Assembly (NCBI GenBank): GCA_015039315.1
Contig: WIDE01000106.1
Span: 1-64,000 of the forward strand
DNA length: 64,000 nucleotides
Source of the DNA: Clavulina sp. PMI_390
Taxonomy: Eukaryota > Basidiomycota > Agaricomycetes > Cantharellales > Hydnaceae
Reading direction: 5' to 3'
Of the stretch, positions 56,905 to 64,000 are shown piece after piece. Made by a program: the position numbers and the translations under genes. Position 1 is the stretch's first letter. Each line of letters opens with the position of its first letter. Under the pieces are notes generated by a model that ran no database searches, was not told the DNA's origin, and saw nothing but the letters and a program-made list of their open reading frames with translations.

Positions 56905-59900
56905 TCAGCCCCTCCTTGCGCTACCAGGCGCAGACCCACCACCATTTCCACCGCTACTCCCAATCAAGCGTATCCCGCCCCTTGAGCTCCCGCTATCGTT
57001 GGCGACCAAACTTTCCCGAGCCATCACGTCTTCTTCATCGCTGCTCGAGTTTGGCCCTGGGTACTCGCGCGTCCGGCTGTGGAAGGGCCTGCGGACGTCT
57101 TCGGGCGACGAAAGCGAGTCGGTGCTGTCTCGTGTATCGTATGCGGGCTCACCACTCATATTGAGAAGGTTGATCTGGGACCCACTTGCGCCAGCAGGGT
57201 TGAACGGGTCGTCTCGATCACGGAAGGGATCCCCAGAGAGTTTGCGCGCGTTGTGCTTCATATGGGACTCGCGTTCCGCAGTTGATAACCCCATAGATCC
57301 GCCGAGTCGTGGGGTAGCGGTGTCGTATGGATCGGAATACCTCCCAACGGCACCATTATCCTCCCCATCAGAGTATTCAGGTATTTGCGACCCCGCCTGC
57401 GTTGACATCGTGATCGTGCTGTTGCGCAGTTGGCGGTCGTTCATTGAGCCCTGGAGATTAGACGTAGCGCCAGCATTCGACCTGGACCCAGGTGCACGAC
57501 CGCCGGGGCCACCAAGGGAGTGCTGATGATCATGCACAACGGGGCCGCCTCTCCCTGATGGCGCATAATGATGTCGATGCTCGATCGGATCGAACTGAAT
57601 CGTTCGCGCGCGGGGGCTAGCTGCGGGATTTGCAGGGCTGCGGATGGAGGAGTGCATCGATACATCGTCCTCGGCCTCTGGTACGTCTGCCAGGACACTT
57701 CCACGTCCGGGAACAGGGGCGTCGTAGAGCTGGGTGCGCGGCAAGTTGGCTAGCCCTCGTGTAGTCAGTTCGCTCGCACTGCCTGCACTCAGACTGCTAT
57801 CGAGTGGCGCTCCTGACCCATCCCGTCCGCTACCATGGCGCTGATAATCATTTCTCCTTGGGGTCGTTGGGTTGGAGTATGGATGGCCCGCATTCGCCCG
57901 AGGAGAGAAGCCGCTTGCCGAGCTCATGCTTCTTCCCGCAATGCTGCGGACACTCCTAGCACGAATCACGCTACCGAATGCTCCAAAGCTCCCACGAAGG
58001 GCGTCAATGCCTGGCTCCTCTGCGGCCATGAGATCGCCCTTTTCTGCAGCCTCGATATTTGAGCGAGAGGCTTGGAGTAGGATAGTCGATTTTCTGTCCA
58101 GGCCGGTAAGCGTTTCAGGATCCACTTTCGACATTTGGAGGATGATGATGCCACAACCTATTGAAGTCAACACGAACAGAACAGGAATAGAAGAAAAATG
58201 TCGATAAAGACGAATCAATGAGATGAAAAGAGACGAGATGTAGTGAAAGATTGGACGCACATATTACGAGGAAGCCACTGTTCGACGAAGATCCGAGCGA
58301 CAAGTAGTGAGCTCTGTGCACGTGCAACAGTGTTTCGAAGGGTTGGACTCACAGGACGACAGTTATGATCTGTGCAACAGTGGCGTGTAGGCCCTTGTAA
58401 AGGATCACGGACGTGACAAGCGTGAAAAACGTAAATATGACCTAAACGATGATAGAAGACGTGGTAATCATATGTTAGTGTTCATATGCAGATGTGGGAT
58501 ATTGCGAAGTAGGACAAGGCAAGCATAATCGAGCGAGTTGCAAAGCTGTGCATGCAGCATGTTGATCGTGCGCTTGGCGGTGTCTGATCCCCGACGCCTG
58601 CCGCCCAACAAAAAATGAAATGCAAGACTCACATAATAGGTTGGAGTGACTAATCGGCGGCAAATAATAAGATATGAGCATTTCACCTGGATCAAACCCG
58701 ATATGCTCACCCATAGCTATACGAAATGGCAAATAAGCTTAACTCTGAAGGAATCAAGAGGTTGCAAAACATACCGGTATTGAACAGCGCCAGCGCTTTG
58801 TTCAGGAAAAAGATCTCCGTTACTGAAATTCGCCAACAAGGAGAAAATCAGTCTTTGGCCATAAGTCCAAGGGATATTTGGGACTAACCCAGTGTTATGA
58901 TGACGAAGACCAAAAGCTATGAAGTAAAAATAAGCCTCCATGTCCAGCAGCAGTGTACCACGGATGAAGAACTCACGAAATAGATGAACCAATACGTGAA
59001 CTAGAAGCGCATTGAGGCATAACCATGATTGAAAGTAGCGCGCAGGAGATAATGGTAGGTCGTAAATCAGATGAGATGAAGATTTGCCCGGCCCAGATGG
59101 CAAGCCACAAGATACGTCAGAAGGTGGCGCTGAGGAAATGATGAATACCACACGCACCTGGTTATCACCCCGAACTGAGGTAACGATCGAAGAGCCAAGA
59201 CCTTGCGTGCAGCTAACACTGAGACCTCCGAACAAGCTGCAGATGAGAATGTACCAAATCATATTCTTGTTGCCCCATCTGAGTTCACCAAATCAGTCAG
59301 CAAGGCAAAGTGTGGACAACGCGTTGAAGAATGCAAGGAATACCTTGGGGCGATGAAGAGGATGATACAGAGGGCGGTGAGGATGACAAGTGATCCATAG
59401 ATGATGAAAGAGGGCGAGACGAAAAGCGATTGGAACTCGCGGATCGTTGCAGCGCTGCTCTCTTGGGGCCCATTGATGGCAATGATCACTGAGCCGACCT
59501 ATGTCATAGAAAGGGAGAATCCATTAATCGCCAGGAAGAAGAGAGCCGAATATTGATGGACAACGGATTGGCGGGGATATTAGGGTATCCGAGGGCCAGA
59601 CCCCTCAAGCGATTGCTGCGGCTGGCTCTAATAGCGCGCGGTGTTCAAGCAGTGATGCAATCGCTTGCCAGCATCAAAGATGGAAAGAGGAGGACGTGAA
59701 GCACTTACGATGCACAAGAAACACCCACACCACCCAAAGAATGTGAGAGATTCCTTCAGGAATATGGATGATAGGATGGCGCAGATGACAACAGAGAGTG
59801 CGCCCAACGGCGTGACGATAATGGCAGGAATGAAGGCGTAGCTTCCAAAGTTACACAATTCTCCTAATATCATCATGATCATCCCTGTCAAGCGTATATT

Positions 59901-60373
59901 TTGAGTGCAACCATGCAGAGAAGGAGCGGACGGCGGGGTGCATCCCCGAAGCGAACAGCGAGGACAAATTCGTTAGAACCAGATAGACAAGTAACAGGGA
60001 AGAGGGAGAAAAAAATCACTTGCCTGTCCACCACATCGGTGATTTCAGATAGCCAACTCCCTCACCGGCTGGCCCACCTTTCTGGGATGCGAGTAGACCT
60101 GTTCACACATCCCCACAATACGTCAGGGCCACCACCAACCAGCTACGGATTCGAGAACCACAGAGAGCTAACCTTTCTTCTTGAACACGAAGGAGGACCC
60201 AATCAAGAGGCCCGAGGTGATAGCAAGGATCTATAACCCAAAGCATGAACGAGATGATACACATTGAACATTACGTCGACGACGCCAGAACGTACCACCC
60301 CGACGATCTTGAATGCGGCAGGTTGTGACGAAGATGAGGCCACAGAGGTTGAAGATGGTGTTGCTGAAGACAT
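56905..60373 (-). CDS. NIPA-type magnesium transporter with long cytosolic C-terminus
   Basis: The NIPA/DUF803 family are multi-pass Mg2+ transporters. Start ATG 60373 (MSSATPSSTSVASSSS), then FKIVGV joined to ILAITSGLLIGSSFVFKKKG. Exons carry LLASQKGGPAGEG-type sequence, LGELCNFGSYAFIPAIIVTPLGALSVV, ILSSIFLKESLTFFGWCGC, GSVIIAINGPQE, SPSFIIYGSLVILTALCIILFIAPR, MIWYILICSLFGGLSVSCTQGLGSSI, NKALALFNTAMVTPTYYV and a last membrane helix leading to ILQMSKVDPETL. The GELxNFxAYxFAPA-like and FLxExL blocks are diagnostic. After the last helix the tail runs about 400 residues, Ser/Arg/Asp-rich, within one large exon to the stop at 56905. At least nine exons, spread over 3.5 kb. Confidence 0.88.
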
Positions 60374-60990
60374 ATTGTACGATATACAGGGGCCAAAGTA
60401 GATGGAGTCTAGTGGCCGAGGCTAGGAGTGTGGACAGCAGGTTCACGCTGTGATCGGTTGGGGCCTTGCCCAGGCAGACACGACAGAGACAGAAGGTTCG
60501 TTACAATCACAGAGTAAGAAATAGCACAGTTTTAGAAAATATGCAAGTTTTTGCTGGAGGGTGGAAGCGGTATGGGTCGTTACTGAGCTCTGTCGTTGTC
60601 GAGGGAGGGCTGTTTGGTCGGGTTTACGTTTGCCGGAACGCAACAAGGAGCTTCACCGCCGTGCAACCGTTCCTGAAGTCACATAAGTATGGCACCGCCT
60701 TCACGCCATCTACCAGCTGAATTTTCAACAGCTCTAGCTGAGGGAAAGAGCACCTCTTGCTTGAATTGTAAATCTCTGTCAATCTTCTGAAGCGATGGCA
60801 GTTCCGCCACTCTGGTGCATCATTTCCACTCAAATCTTGATAATCATTTTACTCCAGCTATAGATCCAATGCAATACGGCCGAATTATCCGGCATTTGGG
60901 CTGTGTACTTCTTGCTTCTTGTTTGTTTGGCGCGGCAGCAAATCGATTGAAAAAAGTGGAATGCGTTACCCAAGCGACCTTTTCAACAAT
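60374..60990. other. NIPA upstream region, no other gene seen
   Basis: Promoter and possible 5' UTR of the NIPA gene. A plus-strand frame at 60466-60720 has no domain-like sequence. Confidence 0.4.
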
Positions 60991-61030
60991 CCTCAGTCGT
61001 CTAACGGCTATGATGCAGCTCTCTCAGTCA
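60991..61030 (+). repeat. Partial copy of the tRNA-Glu 5' half
   Basis: GTCGTCTAACGGCTATGATGCAGCTCTCTCA here nearly matches the 5' half of the complete tRNA-Glu that starts at 61048. It covers the D arm, anticodon stem 5' strand and anticodon. The T arm and 3' acceptor are missing. The pol III A box is kept and the B box is lost. Confidence 0.8.
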
Positions 61031-61047
61031 TGAAGACGAATATCCAG

Positions 61048-61127
61048 TCCGCGATCGTCTAATGGCTATGATGCAGCTCTCTCACTAATGGACAGCTGAG
61101 GTCAGGGTTCGATTCCCTGTCGCGGAA
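61048..61127 (+). tRNA. tRNA-Glu (anticodon CTC) with 8-nt intron
   Basis: The acceptor stem TCCGCGA pairs perfectly with TCGCGGA, discriminator A at 61127. The D arm is GTCTAATGGCTATGAT. The anticodon stem CAGCT/AGCTG holds the loop CTCTCA-C, anticodon CTC, with an 8-nt intron (CTAATGGA) after position 37. The T arm is CAGGGTTCGATTCCCTG with an intact B box. A T-run just after the gene (ATTTTTTG) can end pol III transcription. Confidence 0.93.
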
Positions 61128-61953
61128 TTTTTTGCTGTTGGACAGTTGGAGTCGTGCTACCAAATTTACGCACTCGCAAATTTATCATAACATAGGGGGT
61201 CCCACCAGCAGTTTTACTACAGAGAGTGCAGGGAATTGATAATATATACACAGTTTAGAAGAGTGAATTTTCGGAGTGTGATATGGTACAAGAATGCGGC
61301 CGGATAGAGACACGATGAGGAGGATGTATACATCAAGCGAAAAGTGAGGAATGGGCATAGTAGCGGAAGAGGGGGGGAAGATGAAATGCGCGTTCGACTG
61401 ACAAAAAGGGGTTGAGGGCATAGACTGAAGTGCATCAATAAGAGTCGAAGATGCAAGAGACGCACACAGCATACACAACGTCAGCAAGTAGTTGACACTT
61501 CAGGAGGAGAGAGCGAAAGAAGAGGAAATTGCGTACGCTATTTTACACTGGACGTTGAGAACGTCGTTGGAGGAGACAAAGGGAATAGCGGCCGGTGATG
61601 ATGACGCTCGATGTTGGGATATCAGGATGTTCAAGACGAGCCACCATGATCATGCATCGAGCGACTAGAGGGTGGTATATCCAGAACATTCGGTGCCTTG
61701 GTTTCTGATATGGACGAGAGCAAACGCTCATACTGTTGAGAACAGTAGAGAAATTTCAGGTTGAGGAGAATGCAACGAAGCCGGAGAGCAAGAAAGATTG
61801 GTGGTGGCAGTGGTGGCAGTGGTGGCAGCGGTGATGGCAGCGGTGGTGGCAGCGTTAATAGAGGCGGCGGAAGACACAGTCATAGCAGTAGCAGCAGAGT
61901 AGAAAGCAGCAATGATCAGCAGCTGAGGCTGGGGGATGGAGTACGCGAGTATG
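61128..61953. other. Intergenic with GGTGGCAGT-type microsatellite
   Basis: No supported gene. At 61800-61860 a GGTGGCAGT/GGTGGCAGC repeat of about six units occurs, followed by an AGCAGT run near 61885. Minus-strand frames at 61.2-61.73 kb are not domain-like and may be 3' UTR of the next gene. Confidence 0.45.
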
Positions 61954-62856
61954 CTAGTGCTCGCGCAGATACTCGTATTTTTCCACCACTTCGACAGCGC
62001 TATGAACTAGCGAGAGGTTAGTAGGCTCCTTCATCAACTCCTCGAAAACCTTTAAGAAGAAAAGATTGTCGTAGTATTCCTCTCGCGCCGCGTGAGCTTG
62101 CGCACGCTGCATATACCCGGCAGTCACGACATCTGCAGCTGAATCCTCGAGGGCCAGAATGCGTTCTTGGAGGGTGCTTTTCATGTTCACCGTGTAGAAC
62201 GCTGTAAATCCTGCGACGGCTTTGTTAGGTAACCCCTGTTTCTTTGCGCTCCTAACCGCGCTAGACGCCTTGCTAGTGCTCGCATGGGGAGTTGTGTCGT
62301 CATCAGAGTCCAATATGACGGCAAAGGAATTGCGATAATAGGAAGAGGAAGAGGCTAGATCGTTCTTGCGAGTCGATGGCGCGGGGAAACGCCTCTTTGA
62401 CGTGGATGCTTGAGGCTCTTGATCGTCGGAGGTGTCATCGGCTACGACCTCGTCCCGTCCTTGTGAAGGGGGAGGCTGAGCACGAGAGTCTACCCCGGTT
62501 CGTTTTGATTTGTAGAGGCGCGGAGTAGATGAACGAAGTTGGGAAGGCTGCGAAACTGCCAGTGACTTGCGAGAAGATCCGCCTGCACTATTCGACAGAA
62601 ACTTTGGAGCAGGGATGGTCATGATCTCACTGCCTCCCCCCGCGCTTCCGTAGCCTTCTTGCGTGATGCCATTCATATTGCTATGACGCTTTGACGGCGA
62701 GAGAGGGACACGCGGAGGACGTCCACGATTTTTCGAGGCACGAGAAGGCTGCACAGCGGAGCCGGATGAGACAGTAGGATCGGCATCAGCTCGCGCTTTA
62801 CTAGTGGCGCGGCTAGTTGATTTGCGATGGGTGTTTTCTTTCGCTGCAGCTGGCAT
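61954..62856 (-). CDS. Unknown nuclear-type protein with AT-hook-like motif (300 aa)
   Basis: A single frame from ATG 62856 (MPAAAKENTHRKSTSRATSK) to 61954, no intron needed. The N-terminal two thirds is basic and Ser/Pro-rich, with NRGRPPRVPLSPSKRH (an AT-hook-like RGRP core) and acidic DDTSDDQEP and ILDSDDDTTP patches. The C-terminal third is ordered and helical: VAGFTAFYTVNMKSTLQERI, YMQRAQAHAAREEYYDNLFFLKVFEEL and VHSAVEVVEKYEYLREH. The Ser/Asp patches suit CK2-type sites. I do not recognise the helical domain; it could bind a chromatin or kinetochore partner, but that is a guess. Ends tail-on to the microsatellite region. Confidence 0.7.
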   Translation of the reverse strand: MPAAAKENTHRKSTSRATSKARADADPTVSSGSAVQPSRASKNRGRPPRVPLSPSKRHSNMNGITQEGYGSAGGGSEIMTIPAPKFLSNSAGGSSRKSLAVSQPSQLRSSTPRLYKSKRTGVDSRAQPPPSQGRDEVVADDTSDDQEPQASTSKRRFPAPSTRKNDLASSSSYYRNSFAVILDSDDDTTPHASTSKASSAVRSAKKQGLPNKAVAGFTAFYTVNMKSTLQERILALEDSAADVVTAGYMQRAQAHAAREEYYDNLFFLKVFEELMKEPTNLSLVHSAVEVVEKYEYLREH

Positions 62857-63151
62857 GATAGGTGACGTCCGTTGAATGGAGGGAAGGGGAAGTCACGTCA
62901 ACGAGGACCAACAAACAACAATAAGGAAGCTCAACGCGCCAGAGGTTTCGAGGGAATGGAAGCCTATATAAGCAATAGACCCGCGCGTTGTCCCATCCCC
63001 CTTTCCTTCCCCCCGTCATCCCCCGTCTGATCCGCCCAAGCTCTAGTCACCTCGAACGTCCGAAGTGCCATTTGGACCCTGAAGGTCGCACCCCGCTCCT
63101 CCGATCCCCTCTCTGAGGTGACCTTGGGTCTACACATCCACTGTCGCCCCG
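62857..63151. promoter_or_regulatory. Divergent promoter region
   Basis: This lies between the AT-hook-like gene (minus) and the PB1-like gene (plus), start codons 295 bp apart. TATATAAG occurs on the plus strand near 62964 and may serve either gene. No other motif stands out. Confidence 0.35.
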
Positions 63152-64000
63152 ATGTCTACGTCACTCTCTATCCCCGTTGAGTTCCGAGGCAAACTTAAAC
63201 CAATCAAAGTCCCATCCGATTTATCATGGACGGAGTTCTCTGCAAAAGTGGGAACGCGATTCGAAGACATTGCCCAATCCGACAAGGTAAGCCTTCTCAT
63301 GCATGTTGATATCATCCTCCTCTCTCCCATCTTGTATCGTCGGCCCTACCGCATCACATGGTCAACACAACGTTTCCGTTGGCTCTCCATGGCTGCCATT
63401 GCTTGCGCAGTTCCTCGCGCGCTTTTTCGTATCACCGATCCCCATGTCTCCACCTCCGTACCACCGTACTTTCAGTCGCCCCCCGCCACTAATCTACGCC
63501 CTTCTCTGAACAGCTCGGCTTCACTTATACCATGTCCCAAAACACGTTCACGATTGAGGGCGGTGGCGACTGGGAGGATTACTGTGAACGAGCGGTTGCA
63601 GGTGACTTTGGCACCGGCCCTCTTCCTCGTCTTGTCTTCGTTGAGCCCTCCGCTCCTGCGGACGAGCTCCATCATAAAGCTTCCTTTAATTCGTCCCTCC
63701 CTGCTGCCAATTCGACTGCTCCACCTCCTCAGACGCTTCCCTCTGCCCCCGCTCGCCCTCAATCCGGCCCCGCACCACCCACCGCTGCCTTTGGAGCTCC
63801 TCCAGCTCCTTTGTCTTCCTCTGCTGTTGCGCTTTCACTGAACCCCAGCTTCAATTATGTTCCCAGTGGACCTGCGACCGTCGTGGACCCAGTGGCGCAA
63901 ATCCCTGCAATCGCAGCACTTGCCGGCAGCTCTCGCATCAAGCAGAAGCGTACCTCCGATGGCCTTCCCATGCCCCTTGACGAAAACAGCGTCGGACGGG
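63152..64000 (+). CDS. PB1-like domain protein, 3' end outside the window
   Basis: Start ATG 63152 (MSTSLSIPVEFRGKLKPIKVP). Exon 1 ends SDK at 63286; an intron (63287-63513, GTAAGC..ACAG) joins it to LGFTYTMSQNTFTIEGGGDWEDYCERAVAG. The joined 70 residues look like a PB1-type fold: basic K..I.VP..LSW..F, then the acidic end DWEDY. PB1 domains mediate pairing between signalling proteins. The rest seen is Pro/Ala/Ser-rich (PPQTLPSAPARPQSGPAPP) and continues past 64000 in frame. The family beyond PB1 is not identifiable from this part. Confidence 0.65.

Noticed and set aside
61200..61731. Minus-strand frames downstream of tRNA-Glu
   Set aside because: Short, no family resemblance, likely UTR or chance.

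Overview
The window is nuclear DNA of a filamentous fungus, most likely a basidiomycete of the Agaricomycetes. The evidence is: many short spliceosomal introns with GT..AG ends; small gaps between genes; tRNA genes with introns; a DIRS-type tyrosine-recombinase retrotransposon; two fungal Zn2Cys6 regulators; and long Ser/Pro-rich proteins. No prokaryotic operon, CRISPR array or phage structure is visible. I cannot name the species from sequence alone.

Layout. 0.1-0.9 kb: an intron-rich histone H2A gene on the minus strand. 1.3-12.05 kb: one DIRS-like retrotransposon on the minus strand (gag-like ORF, RT-RNase H ORF, tyrosine recombinase ORF). It is broken by two younger insertions: a 329-bp solo LTR in the recombinase ORF, and a 5.6-kb foldback-like element with very long inverted arms in the RT ORF. 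Removing either insertion in thought returns the conserved DIRS reading frame. The RT ORF also has an apparent 472-bp intron filled by a hairpin minisatellite. 12.1-16.9 kb: a repeat-rich, gene-poor island with a GCTCGA-rich repeat family, a CGGAT/ATCCG cluster and a probable P450 remnant. 16.9-18.5 kb: a protein resembling only the N-terminal part of basidiomycete NLR proteins. 19.7-20.9 kb: a TLC-domain membrane protein. 21.5-27.8 kb: a very long disordered protein and a two-segment membrane protein. 27.8-32.5 kb: mostly empty.

32.5-37.4 kb holds two related RING-type zinc-finger genes, one with an IBR domain but no RING2. 38.0-43.0 kb is a tandem pair of Zn2Cys6 transcription factors. 44.1 kb: tRNA-Lys(CTT). 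45.7-46.6 kb: a conserved-looking unknown gene. 47.8-49.2 kb: a His-rich single-pass membrane protein. 49.9-52.6 kb: an Hsp110/Sse1-type chaperone with a candidate step-type heat shock element upstream. 52.9-55.4 kb: ARP6, a subunit of the SWR1 H2A.Z-exchange complex, convergent with hsp110 and divergent from an MRM2-type mitochondrial rRNA methyltransferase (55.6-56.5 kb). 56.9-60.4 kb: a NIPA-type magnesium transporter. 61.05 kb: tRNA-Glu(CTC) beside a half-tRNA copy. 62.0-62.9 kb: an AT-hook-like unknown protein. 63.15-64 kb: the start of a PB1-like protein that runs off the window.

The housekeeping genes (H2A, hsp110, ARP6, MRM2, NIPA, tRNAs) are independent transcription units. The accessory interest is in the nested transposons at the left, especially the foldback-like element and the covarying hairpin array inside the DIRS intron. 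All exon joins were read by eye from splice signals and frame continuity.
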